Shown: positions 10,757 through 29,198, counted from the first letter of the stretch. The stretch: 64,000 nucleotides of DNA from Syngnathus acus (GCF_901709675.1 NC_051095.1:5889956-5953955); one strand, 5' to 3'. Made by a program: numbers and translations. Notes: generated from the letters alone by a model not told the origin.

Positions 10757-10975
10757 TTATGAAATGCCATTACAAAACAAATCGACGAGGTAATTATAAA
10801 TATCTGGATATGAGAGTTCAGGCAGGTCGGCTGTTGCAAAATGCTCGGGCGATTTTAGCATGCTTCTCGGTAAAAGGTACGGATCCGTTGTGCCAACAAG
10901 GTTCAACTTCTCTCTGTAACGTTTCTTGGATTCTTTATCCAAATGCCCAACTTCGTTGGATAGCAAATCAGCCAT
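10757..10975 (-). pseudogene. N-terminal exon of a transposon-borne protein (possible YqaJ/SWIM-type family)
   Basis: The frame begins MADLLSNEVGHLDKESKKRY at 10975 and ends after LSYPDIYNYLVDLF. The PDIYNYLV motif after a DPYLLPRS segment resembles the N-terminal region of large transposon-derived proteins in fish that continue into SWIM-finger and YqaJ-exonuclease domains. That resemblance is from memory and the downstream domains are not in this window. It lies just inside the right inverted terminus and is transcribed away from it, mirror-wise to the THAP exon. Confidence 0.45.
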
Positions 10976-11120
10976 AATTCGGATGAAATCGGTGAAAATG
11001 TAGCGCAGAAATCAAACAATCTATACAAACACGTAGGAACGAGCTGACGAGTTGACCGCCAAGATGGCGGCATAACACAAAATCACGTGATAAAACCACG
11101 TGACTGCAAAGCCTCTATAG

Positions 11121-12412
11121 CAGGGGTGGGCAAACTACGGCCCGCGGGCCACATCCGGCCCACGGGACCGTTTAATCCGGCCCGCCAACCCTGAATTAAT
11201 TGTATTATTAAACTTTTTTTTTTTGTCATTTTGCCTGCAATGACTGCGTTTCCCCAGTAGATGGGGAAGCGCTCGCCTGCGCATTTACTACCGGAAGCCG
11301 TGTCAGAAAGCTCGGTGCACACTCACAAGTGCGTGTACGTACGTACTCAGTAGTACGGACATGGCGCACTCGCGCTCTATTTGTATCAGTCCCGAATTTA
11401 CAGCGTGGGCTGTGACGACAGCATTCTTGTAATTCGCTCGCTGAGCTTTCAGATACAGTTTTACGCTAAAGCCACCCACAAACCTTCCCCTGGAATCCTT
11501 CCATTAAAATGAGTGGCCCGAAGAAAAGAAGTGAGTGCCGAATGTTAAAAGAGTTGCCAATTTGGCTCGACGTACGCGACGTGACGTTCAGCCACATCAA
11601 CCCGTCACAGATCGAGGTAAACGGATCTCTCCTAAGAATTGCCACAACAAATTTTACTCCAGACTATGATGCACTAGCAAAAAAGGGAGACCAACAACAC
11701 TGTTCCCACTGAAAATGAAGGGGAGGCTCTCAAGTTTGTTGTAAAAAAATGCATTTTGAATATGATTTGTACACATAGCAGGGATTGAAACTAGCGACCA
11801 TTCTCATTTTCAAACAATGCAGGATGCTCAAGGACATTGATGCACCACCTGTTTGCGACTAATCTTAACCTGTAAAGTTCTTAAGGCTTACTTTAAGGAA
11901 GTGTTTCCCGTTTCCTCACCTCTGTTACCAGGTGTTTGTGAGTTAAAACTCTGCTCTGATGTTCAGATACCCCTCACCGTGTTGCCGTTTTGATTACTTT
12001 ATTTGGACGTATGCTTTCACCGATTCTTCAAGATGATATATTTGGTCAGAATGTTTGCTGTTTGATGTGATCTCATAAGATAAAATTTTTCATTAATCTG
12101 ACCTGCAGGCACTGAAGTGATGGAGACTGTTATTCATAATAATAGTGTCGTATTTTATGAGAATCACTGATAGCAGTTTTTTAGTGATTTTTTTTTTTAA
12201 TGCTGTTAATAAATGCATTTGTTTTCAAAAAACTTGTTTGGAATATCCATGCTTTACTACCTACTAAAGGCCAAAATCTTTTATGCAATGACCTTTACAG
12301 GTCGCTTATATTACTTCACACAAACACTACGTCCATCTGCTCCTGGTTCGGCCCTCCGGTCCAAATTTAGAACCCAGTTCGGCCCGCGAGTCAAAAAGTT
12401 TGCCCACCCCTG
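11121..12412 (+). mobile_element. hAT element A2, complete nonautonomous copy (1292 bp)
   Basis: It begins CAGGGGTGGGCAAACTACGG and ends AGTTTGCCCACCCCTG, with a perfect 8-bp TSD CTCTATAG (11113-11120 and 12413-12420). It inserted into the right tip of the THAP element, whose terminal sequence supplied the target. It is the intact reference for the split hAT A copy (1878-2879 plus 15056-15570). Around 11907-11913 it has the uninterrupted sequence GTTTCCCG that the Ty3 element entered in the other copy. Only a transposase stub remains: a frame from 11509 begins MSGPKKRSECRMLKE, like the N-terminus of GTF2IRD2-type hAT transposases, then goes out of family. Confidence 0.93.
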
Positions 12413-12597
12413 CTCTATAGTCACATGTAAGGCACAAAATATTGATGCAGCATGCCACTGCATTTAAATTGTTTTTTTTGGCGGGAAATTATACTTCCGG
12501 TATCGATATCGGATCGATATCGGGTATTTTTGGGCAGGAAATACTTGGTATCGGATCGAATCCAAAATCATTGGTATCGCCCATCCCTAATGGAGGG

Positions 12598-13025
12598 GCA
12601 AGCACATCCGGGCACTTGAAGTATCCCACTTCCGTCCACCACTGATGACGTCTCAGAAGTCCACCAGAAGCAGAAGCTCAGCTTCTCGTTTGTCGGCCAA
12701 TATGGCGCAAAAATTCACCGATATGTTGACGGGATAGGGGCGTCTTTCCCTCCTCAAGTCACCCAAAGCCAAGGAGCAAGTTCGGCTGCCGACGGATGAG
12801 TGAGAGCCTCATGAAAAGGTGCCAGATCAAGCAGCGAAAGTGACTGATCGCGCCGCGGTATGGAAGCTAACCAGCTTAGCATGCTAACCTAATTATCAAA
12901 GAGGATCTTAATGTAGTACAAAGATCATCAAACAAGTTTCCTTATTGAGACGGGACGCAGCTAATATGCTGTTATCAAAGCAAGCAAATTGGTTGGTTTC
13001 GTCTGTGGCTCCCTTTGCCTTATAC
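12598..13025. other. 428-bp interval without recognised gene
   Basis: No conserved coding sequence or repeat recognised. A short frame near 12702 (ATGGCGCAAAAATTC) is not convincing. Confidence 0.4.
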
Positions 13026-13760
13026 CAGCGGTGGCCAACCCGCGGCTCACGAGCCGCATGCGGCTCTTTAGCTAGTTTCATGCGGCTCTTTTACGTTCAT
13101 ATCAACATTTGTGTTTATTTTTCGTGCGTATTTGCTTCGCTTGAGTTCAATATGGTATTTTGGTCAAACGCGCATGCGCGTGAGGTGAAATCCCGCAAAG
13201 GAGGAGGGACAAACAGAGCGATTGGTTTTGCTGGCTTTTTAATGAATGGCGACTGTGACTACGGGGGCCCATTAGGTCCAGAAAAGCTGACAAGACGCTT
13301 GCCAAAATGGCAAGGAAAAAATGCACAGCTAAACGAATATATGACAATGAACACAGGACGTTTTTAACAGAGTTAAAGTTGTTTTTGTTGAACGCTATGG
13401 CAAGCCATTCTGCCTGATATGTCGGACGTCATTGCCGCATTTAAAAGCTTCAAATGGTCAGCGCCACTTCAGCTCACTTCATGCCAATATCGATAAGGAC
13501 TTTGCAAAAGGGACTGGATTTCGCAAGCACAAGTTTGGAGACTTTGAAAAGTCAGGCAGAAAAATAGGTACAGTTTTTCAAAACAATTACGAAGCACTCA
13601 GAGACTGTCACACTTGCATTGTGTCAACTGGCTTGGAACATTGCACGGGCTAAAAAGCCATACAATGAAGTGGAGTTCGTTAAAATATGCCTCAGTGACG
13701 TTATTGAATTTTATTTTCATCATGCTGCTGAGAATGCGCGTAGGAATACTGTCCACAGCC
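13026..13760 (+). mobile_element. Decayed hAT element D (left end and transposase N-terminal remnant)
   Basis: A hAT-like terminus CAGCGGTGGCCAACCCGCGG starts at 13026. From about 13374 a broken frame resembles the N-terminal zinc-finger region of GTF2IRD2-like hAT transposases, with a CHTCIVSTGL/LALCQLAWNIARAKKPYNEV-type segment in shifting frames around 13600-13680. Several stops and frameshifts are present. The right terminus is not found before 14329, so the element is truncated. Confidence 0.55.
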
Positions 13761-14226
13761 CTGCTTGCTTGTTATGAAGACAAATTTAGTTGTTGCGTGC
13801 GCGCCCGCCTGCCTGCGTGCGTGCGTGCACGTACAAGACCCACAATGCCCCGCGCGCAGCCAAGATGGAAGAACCCGGGAGTAGCGAGAGAATAATGTTT
13901 TGCCTCTAGATTTGGGGGGGGAACGGAGCGTAAATTACGATCAATGCGGCCACGTTGAGTTGCACTTAGGCTAATGTTTACATTATGTACCAATGTCAAG
14001 GACGATTATGTCACCCAGCTTATATCATTCATGTGTTTCGATAGTTGTGGGGTCGTCACTAATTATTTGTGTTTAGATAAATGTCTGAGCTATAATGGTG
14101 TAATTAATGATTAAAACTTGAAAGTATCTGTTTATTGTATTCGTTTATATGTTTAATAAAGACAAAGCCATCACAAAACTGTTGTAATTATTTAGATTTT
14201 GATCTAAATTAGCCTTGAATAAGGAC

Positions 14227-14329
14227 TAAGCAGTCACATGAATTAACAGAAAAAAATTGACAGCCGGACTCAGACTCGTGGTCAAGAGGCCGGACTCGGT
14301 GCAAAAATCCGACCGAGTCCACAGCCCTG
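14227..14329. mobile_element. Terminal fragment of another hAT-like element (E)
   Basis: The sequence ends ACCGAGTCCACAGCCCTG at 14329. Its complement, CAGGGCTGTGGACTCGGT, is a hAT-type terminus with GACTCGG words repeated inward. The Ty3 pol reading frame resumes at the very next base, so this element had apparently inserted in pol. Its other end is missing in this window. How far it extends to the left (perhaps to about 13.8 kb, past an AATAAAG signal near 14155) is unclear. Confidence 0.55.
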
Positions 14330-14331
14330 GC

Positions 14332-14610
14332 CGTAACAGGGTGGATCTGCGACCTGCGGAGAGTAACGCCGCAATGCCGGGGCAGCACGGAGTGCAGCAC
14401 AACAGCCCACCAGCTGACAAACCCGGGGATCCACCTGACACCGCGATTGACACTACGGATGACACTGACACAGTCACCCAGGAGGTCGCACTGCAGGGGC
14501 AGAGTGACGTCCACCAGCCTCAGAATGGATCGCCTCTACATACACCTGTGCCAGGGCGCAGGACGGCCAGTGGCAGGATTATAAGAGCGCCGAAGAGACT
14601 GGACTTGTGA
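14332..14610 (+). pseudogene. Ty3-like pol C-terminal tail
   Basis: The frame reads RNRVDLRPAESNAAMPGQHG onward and ends in TASGRIIRAPKRLDL before TGA at 14608-14610. A charged low-complexity tail ending in an R-x-P-x-R-L-D-L-like motif is typical of the C-terminus of Ty3/gypsy polyproteins after the integrase. The upstream reverse transcriptase and integrase are absent here. The apparent start codon at 14257 lies in the adjacent hAT fragment and is not real. Confidence 0.75.
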
Positions 14611-14703
14611 GCTGTGTGGGTACTGTGGGGCCTCGCGGTCAATTGGGTTGTTGATGGAAACGAATGTGTAAACAAAAAAAACAAAAAAGAAAATACAAAA
14701 AAA

Positions 14704-14825
14704 TTATATGTTGTACACTGTTCTTTGAAATGTGAGTTATATGTTGTACACTGTTCTTTGAAATGTGAGTTATGTTCTTGAAATGTGAGTTATATGTTGT
14801 ACACTGTTCTTTGAAATGTGAGTTA
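14704..14825 (+). repeat. Tandem repeat of about 35 bp, three full copies and one partial
   Basis: The unit contains TATGTTGTACACTGTTCTTT followed by GAAATGTGAGT. It lies between the pol stop and the polypurine tract of the Ty3-like element. Minisatellites in the 3' leader of LTR elements arise by template slippage during reverse transcription, which is an inference here. Confidence 0.85.
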
Positions 14826-14925
14826 GGAGTTTAAGTGTTCGCTGATACGTAAAGACAAGAGGGGGAGACATGTGGGAATTTAATTTTGATCTTCATGTAT
14901 AAGTTGCCATCTATGAAAGGGGAGA

Positions 14926-15055
14926 TGTTAGGGATGTCATGCTATGTTGTGTGACGTCATGAGGCGAGCCGCGGCAGTTGAATACAGAGAGAGACTGGAA
15001 CAACAGCTGTCGTCTTGGGTCTCATTCATATCAGTACATATATTACGCACAAACA
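14926..15055 (+). repeat. 130-bp 3' LTR of the Ty3-like element
   Basis: It starts TGTTAGGG and ends CACAAACA, preceded by a polypurine tract and followed by GTTTC (15056-15060), the TSD. One mismatch to the LTR at 1748-1877. Confidence 0.9.
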
Positions 15056-15570
15056 GTTTCCCGTTTCCTCACCTCTGTTTCCAGGTGTTTTTGAGTTAAA
15101 ACTCTGCTCTGATTTTCAGATACCCCTCACCGTGTTGCCGTTTTGATTACTTTATTTGGATGTATGCTTTCACCGATTCTTCAAGATGATGTACTTGGTC
15201 AGAATGTTTGCCGTTTGATGTGATCTCATAAGATAAACATGTTTCATTAATCTGACCTGCAGGCACTGAAGTGATGGAGACTGTTATTCATAATAACAGT
15301 GTCGTATTTTATGAGAATCACTGATAGCAGTGTTTTAGTGATTTTTTTTTTTTCTTAATGCTGTTAATAAATGCATTTGTTTTCAAAAAACGTGTTTGGA
15401 ATATCCATGCTTTACTACCTACTAAAGGCCAAAACCTTTTATGCAATGACTTTTACAGGTCGTTTATATTACTTCACACAAACACTACATCCATCTGCTC
15501 CTGGTTCGGCCCTCCGGTCCAAATTTAGAACCCAGTTCGGCCCGCAAGTCAAAAGGTTTGCCCACCCCTG
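15056..15570 (+). mobile_element. hAT element A, right half
   Basis: It is closely similar to the right part of hAT A2 (from about 11907 to 12412) and ends GTTTGCCCACCCCTG at 15570. The next 8 bases, ACATAGCA (15571-15578), equal the TSD at the outer end of the left half at 2880-2887 (minus strand). It was separated from its left half first by the Ty3 insertion and then by the rearrangement. Confidence 0.9.
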
Positions 15571-15578
15571 ACATAGCA

Positions 15579-16055
15579 GGACTCAAAGTCCTCATTTCTG
15601 TCCCAAAATGTTATGCCAAGTGTTTGTGTTGAAGGCCAGCCTGAATCAACACTGACTTCTTGCCAAATGACAGCAGGGCCACCATCAGGTGGAGATTTGG
15701 CACTGCAACTTTGCTTACATACACCTACAGACACCTTGAGGCCCTAATTTTTCTAACTTCTAATCTACCAGATTTTATTACAAGTATCTTTACTTCTATT
15801 TAAGTACACAATTTGACTACCTTTGCCACGTATACCACAAACACACAGAATTTAAACACGGCGTCACGTGTGCAAACTTGTTATCGATGTGCACACATAA
15901 AATGAGGGTAAAGTGTGTGTGTGCTTGCAAACACCAAATCCCATTTAGGACACAGAGGTGATTACCCATGCGACCCCCACCTCCTCCACCCCCAGAAGGG
16001 TGTGAGCAAGTGATGACCCTGCAAAAATGTGGCACACACACAGCACCGACAGGCC
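15579..16055. other. Intergenic sequence upstream of leap2
   Basis: No gene recognised. The first part is the right flank of the hAT A target site. The rest is A/T-rich with a CCACCTCCTCCACCCCC run near 15976. Confidence 0.5.
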
Positions 16056-16059
16056 AGCG

Positions 16060-16075
16060 TGTCTTTATAAGGCGT
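16060..16075 (+). promoter_or_regulatory. Candidate TATA box of leap2
   Basis: The sequence TCTTTATAAGG lies about 160 bp before the leap2 start codon, a suitable distance for a core promoter with a 5'UTR of about 130 nt. No experimental support. Confidence 0.4.
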
Positions 16076-16229
16076 TGCAGTCGGTCCGACTTGCTGGTGC
16101 CACTCTTGACCCAAAGTCAACGTCAGAGCATCAAGACGACCAAAACTTTACCAGCTGCGACGAGAGGCAGGCTCAAAACCTTTTTTTTTTTTTGTGTTTT
16201 GCATTTTCTTTGTGCAAGTTCGAATCAAC

Positions 16230-17097
16230 ATGCAGGAGAACAGTGGCGTCCCACAGAGGAAACTTTCTCTTTGCGTTCTGATGCTGCTGCTGCTCCTGTT
16301 GCAGCAGGTGAGTCCCGCTTTAACAGGCTTGAGCGCATTGCGGCTGAACGATTCTAGCGTGCATGTGTGTGCTTGCCTGTGGCAGGTGTGCTCGGGTCCG
16401 TTGGCCTCGCCGGTGCAGAGTCCATACTCGGCGCACAAGAGATTAGCCCGCATGAGCCCGCTGTGGAGGATCATGAACAGCAAACCTTTTGGTGCTTTTT
16501 GTCAGAACAACTATGAATGCTCCACTGGACTCTGCAGGTACTGTTGTAGGCATTCCCAATCTAATGCAGCAGCACCACATCTGACAGGGGAAAAAAAAGT
16601 TAAATGTGACCACCCAAAAAAAAATATATGGCCAGTAAATACGGATAACATACCACAAAACTAATTTGTGTGCAGAGTTAGTAAGTGCGGCTGTGCGTGA
16701 AATACGAATTTGTGGGTTTGGTATCGTTGCTGTGAAACTGGAAAGCAATTGAAGTGCACCTTTGCTAAAACCTGCAAATGACATTTCTAGAAAAGATGAG
16801 TTCCATTGTGTTACAGATTATATGATTCTTTTGAATTTTATGCCTACATTATGCCTGTATTGTGGCCACAAGTTAGCTATAACGTGCACAGTGGGTAGAA
16901 AAAGTCTACACACCCTTGTACAAATGACAGGGTTCTGTATTAAAAAAGAATGAGCCCCCCTTTAAATATTTCCAGACTTCTTCCATCCTTAAATTGGATT
17001 GTTTATTGCACAACTTTAAAAAAAACGTTGTTTTTTTTCCAGGATGGGACGCTGCTCTAACCACCAGCCGCCACCCTCCGAGCCCCTCAACGACTAG
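16230..17097 (+). CDS. leap2: Liver-expressed antimicrobial peptide 2 (LEAP-2) precursor
   Basis: LEAP-2 is a secreted, cationic four-cysteine peptide made mainly in liver and gut. It is antimicrobial in fish, and in mammals it is also known as an antagonist of the ghrelin receptor. Three exons join in frame with GT-AG introns: 16230-16307, 16386-16537 and 17043-17097, giving 94 residues, close to fish LEAP-2 lengths. Exon 1 is the signal peptide (MQENSGVPQRKL then a poly-Leu core). Exon 2 holds the propeptide (VCSGPLASPVQSPYSAHKRL, with a basic cleavage region near HKRLAR) and the mature start MSPLWRIMNSKPFGAFCQNN. The conserved cysteines are in FCQNNYECSTGLCR (exon 2) and MGRCSNHQPPPSE (exon 3), the LEAP-2 spacing. 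A Tc1/mariner-like fragment fills the end of intron 2. The gene converges on the exchanger gene. Confidence 0.95.
16885..17030. mobile_element. Tc1/mariner-like fragment in leap2 intron 2
   Basis: The sequence CACAGTGGGTAGAAAAAGTC followed by TACACACCC and an AATGACAGGGTTCTGT stretch is a terminal pattern I know from widespread vertebrate Tc1/mariner-type repeats. Only one terminus and about 100-140 bp remain. It runs up to the polypyrimidine tract of the exon 3 acceptor. Family assignment is from memory. Confidence 0.55.
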
Positions 17098-17401
17098 AAG
17101 CAACCGAGGGCAGGAACGATCATGAGACCAAAGCATGACACAAAGCTTGACACAAACCTTGACACATTTGTGTTGTGTTTGCAATTCATACCTAATCCAC
17201 TTTTGATTCCTCCAGATTTTATTTATTCCACCGCATTCACTCATCGCACATCAAGCGACACGATTTTGCAAGACCTTATTAGCATTATTATTATTCTAAG
17301 ACTTGCAGGTGGATGTGATGCACTTTGATGAAGAAACTTAGCACTTTCAAAAAGCCCCAATATCTTTGTACTGTTGGTTGTCTACTCTGTGTTGCAGCTG
17401 C

Positions 17402-17407
17402 AATAAA
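17402..17407 (+). terminator. Polyadenylation signal of leap2
   Basis: AATAAA lies 305 nt after the leap2 stop codon, within CTGCAATAAAACACAAACTC. Confidence 0.6.
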
Positions 17408-17516
17408 ACACAAACTCACTGAGTTGATGTGTGCAAGTGATGGTTGTTGTTTTTTTTCCCCCAAATCCATTCTGGGCCAATGTCCCTATTTATTCAGACA
17501 TTATTTTCCTCTATTG

Positions 17517-17530
17517 CCACTAGAGGGCGC
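17517..17530 (+). promoter_or_regulatory. CTCF consensus site between convergent genes
   Basis: CCACTAGAGGGCGC fits the 14-base vertebrate CTCF consensus CCASYAGRKGGCRS at every position. It sits about 110 bp past the leap2 polyadenylation signal and 2.8 kb from the exchanger stop codon, a plausible boundary between the two transcription units. Occupancy is not shown by sequence. Confidence 0.5.
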
Positions 17531-20327
17531 TAGAATGATTAACCCCAGCATCGCAAATGTAAAAATGTATAACTATACATGTACATGAACAAAACGTGAA
17601 TCAGAACTAAATCCCTGAATTTAAAAATCCCCTCCAAACAACAAGAAGAAATATATATTTAAAAAAAGATCTAATTAAAAACGTACCTTGAGCATCACGC
17701 AAGCGCAGTGGAGTCAGCGCAAACGCGTCTTTCGGGTTTGTCTTAAATGTAAATTATCTTGACTGCTGCGTCCCAAAAACACTCAAAGGTGCTGCTGCTC
17801 GTAATTGGGTTTAGTGTAATCGCTTGTAAAAGCCGATCGTCAGACGCAACATTCACTAAAAAGTACTTGTTATGAACGTTAACTTCCGCATTTTCCACCA
17901 ATCAAAGTCTTGCGAAAGGTGCTTTCAGGAACCATGGGAATTAAACACTACAATTAAGCACGTGATTAGCCCAAATGGATGAGCCGGTTAATATTTAAGG
18001 GGATAATTCGGGGAAAAATGGCTTTCCAGCATCACTAGACTAGCAATTTTCTATCTAGAGTCCCTGACCACCCATTAAGTGTGAAATAAAACAATCGAAT
18101 GCATCTCACGTGATCTGACTGCTTCTGAAATTATGGTTATGGGCACTTCCGTTTGGCAAAAATTGGGATAATTAAAGTAATCAGCTTAGACTTCGCACAC
18201 AGTATGCAGAGCTGCAACCATTTTTTATTTAAAAAACAAAAAAAGTCTAATTGTTGATCCTTGGAGCATTTTAACATAAGCATGCAACAGACAAGACATT
18301 AAGACACCAGGGACAGCTTTAATTTGGGGAAAAGGTGCATCATATGTCTTGACCTCAACCACATTACCCAGTCCATTACAATAGGTTCGTGGAATACTGC
18401 ACAAAAGAGAATTAATACACTTGTTAGTGTAAATATAGATTTTCTCAACTCCGAGACCAATACACATAAATACTATAGTGTACATATATATTCAAAAGAA
18501 GAAATCGTCCCTTTGTCTTTGACAGCTCTATATATTTTATTTAATGGCACACATAGATCTTGTTAGTATTGATAAACACTTCTGCGAAGATTTACCTCGC
18601 ATATTTAATTTAATCTGAGACCCCCGCACAAAACATAGGTAGGTCATTGTAAACATTTATGACACTTGTACAAGGTTCATTTGGAGATTTTAAAAATACT
18701 ATTTACTACTTTGGAAACATCAACAGTCTATTCTGAATGTGTTCAATTCATGCATCGACACACTCGTGAAAAAAACTATGCGCGCGCACACACACACACA
18801 CTCAAAGTCATTTTTCCCCCCCTCGATAGTCTGACTTCTGGGTGCTTTGTTGACAAATCACATCACAGTAATGAAAAAAATAAATAAAAATGAAGAATGT
18901 TATGTTTTGAACTCTTATGTTTTGAACAAAAGCACTTTGTGAATAATACTGAACTGGACAAATGTTAAGGGGGGCTGCGCATCAATATTAAGTTAATTCC
19001 CACCTAGTGAAGGTCGGAATGCTTTAAATGATTGATGGTTTCCATTTAATTCCTTTCTTGCGCTTTGTTACTGAAGAAAATCAGCTCAATGAAACGTATC
19101 CATTTTCAATCCAGGTACCAAAAAAAAAAGTACGGTACGTGATTAGCGACTGAGGGGCACAAGATGGCGCCAGAGACTGATGTTCTTTTCCCACAGTTCA
19201 TATGTACTATTTTCAATGCTGTGTATGTACAAAAGTTTCTCCTCAAAGTGCTTGGAAAAGAAACAGTCTAAACTGACTGTTAAAACCGTAAATTGTTTTC
19301 ATTCGCAAATCGTCATATAGCAACTTTGTAGCTAATATTGGTTTACTTAAGCTATCGTAATTGTAGTCGACAACTGGAAAGCAACATTTCCACCAGCAGG
19401 TAGCGATAAAGGAATGCATAATGGCGTTGACTTGGGGACGTCACACTTTGGGACGCAAAAAACCCTTCATTAAAATACTTGTATAATTAGTGAAGGCCCG
19501 TAAGATCTAGATGGGGAAAGCGACTGAGACAAAAGGAGCTTCGAGTGGGTTTCCATCTAAGATAAAGACAGACACTTTTTGCATGTGGGGAACAAACAAA
19601 AGCACAGTCGGGTTTCTTGGAGCAAAAAAAACAACAAATCTGTGGTTGGCTCAACTTGGTGTTTCACTCCTCCTTAGTCCCTGCATTGTAAACAAAGAGG
19701 AGCTTTCTTCTCATTTAGTTTTCTTCCAAAATCAAGATCCTAATGAAATGCAGGGAAAATCATAAGATGCATTAGCTAAGGGAGAAGAAGTTTGGCTTTC
19801 TCGCACTCTGGCGGCACACCAAAGCCGGGAAACAAAAACAGTGCAGGTCAGCACTGGCTCTGAGACGTCATGGCTGATTTCAAGATGCAAACGCAAATGT
19901 AGCAGTTTTTCCCCGGTCCTTCTTTCCTTTACAATTTAACACAATCAAGACAATGGAAAAAGGAGGTGAATTGATTCTTTCAAAACTAAGTTGAGGTGAG
20001 GTTGTAGATTGCGTGAATGGCCATGTGTTATATAGATTTTTTTTTTCCTGGTCTGGCGGCCATATCCTGCTCTACGCTACTCCGTAATTACTACAAAGAC
20101 ATTTTAAGTAGAGGCATTATTTAGGTCTACTATTTGAAAATCCCACCATCGTGATTCAGGAGTAGAAACTGAACGATTCTCATCGCAGCCTCCGCTTTCC
20201 ATGTCAACTTAGTTTTCCCTCTTTTCTTGAATTTACTGGGCGCAACTTCTCCTTCCTCTATCTTGGCACTGCGCCACAGCAAAACGTGGTGGCTGGATTA
20301 TTTGGACCCCGTCGCGCACATGTGCGT
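17531..20327. other. Intergenic region and probable 3'UTR of the exchanger gene
   Basis: No coding sequence is recognised. The minus-strand AATAAA (complement TTTATT) near 18224-18229 is a candidate polyadenylation signal for the exchanger transcript, which would give it a 3'UTR of about 2.1 kb. A short CA run lies at 18785-18802. Confidence 0.35.

Positions 20328-29198
<8,871 letters not shown>

Larger units (their letters stand above)
8978..11120. mobile_element. THAP-domain DNA transposon with long inverted ends, coding on both strands
   Basis: The left end ATAGAGGCTTTGCAG (from about 8979) and right end CTGCAAAGCCTCTAT (to 11118) are inverted copies. Further in, GGCCATCTTGGCGGTCAAC near 9025-9045 and GTTGACCGCCAAGATGGCGG near 11050-11070 are also inverted, giving imperfect terminal inverted repeats of roughly 75-100 bp. 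The left arm is followed by a THAP zinc-finger exon (plus). The right arm is followed by an unrelated N-terminal frame on the minus strand. THAP domains are the DNA-binding modules of P-element and Kolobok-type transposases. I could not resolve a TSD, partly because hAT A2 inserted into the right tip. Confidence 0.65.
7888..12589 (+). mobile_element. hAT element C with BED zinc-finger exon and two further elements nested in it
   Basis: The inverted ends are TAGGGATGGGCG at 7888 and its near complement CGCCCATCCCTA at 12589. Perfect 8-bp TSDs ATGGAGGG lie at 7880-7887 and 12590-12597. The subterminal regions at both sides are rich in ATCGAT/GATCGAT words, likely transposase-binding repeats. 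It encodes the BED-finger N-terminus of its own transposase (8168-8476) but no catalytic domain. The THAP element (about 8978-11120) and hAT A2 (11121-12412) interrupt it. Confidence 0.9.
14330..15055 (+). mobile_element. Ty3/gypsy-like element, 3' part (pol C-terminus, polypurine tract, 3' LTR)
   Basis: It carries the end of a pol frame, a noncoding stretch with a tandem repeat, a polypurine tract (GAAAGGGGAGA, 14916-14925) and the 3' LTR. The LTR pairs with the minus-strand LTR at 1748-1877. This is the right-hand piece of the element whose left-hand piece is at 444-1877. Confidence 0.85.

Noticed and set aside
14257-14330. Start codon at 14257 for the pol-like frame
   Set aside because: It lies in the terminal part of a hAT element; the frame is open through it by chance.
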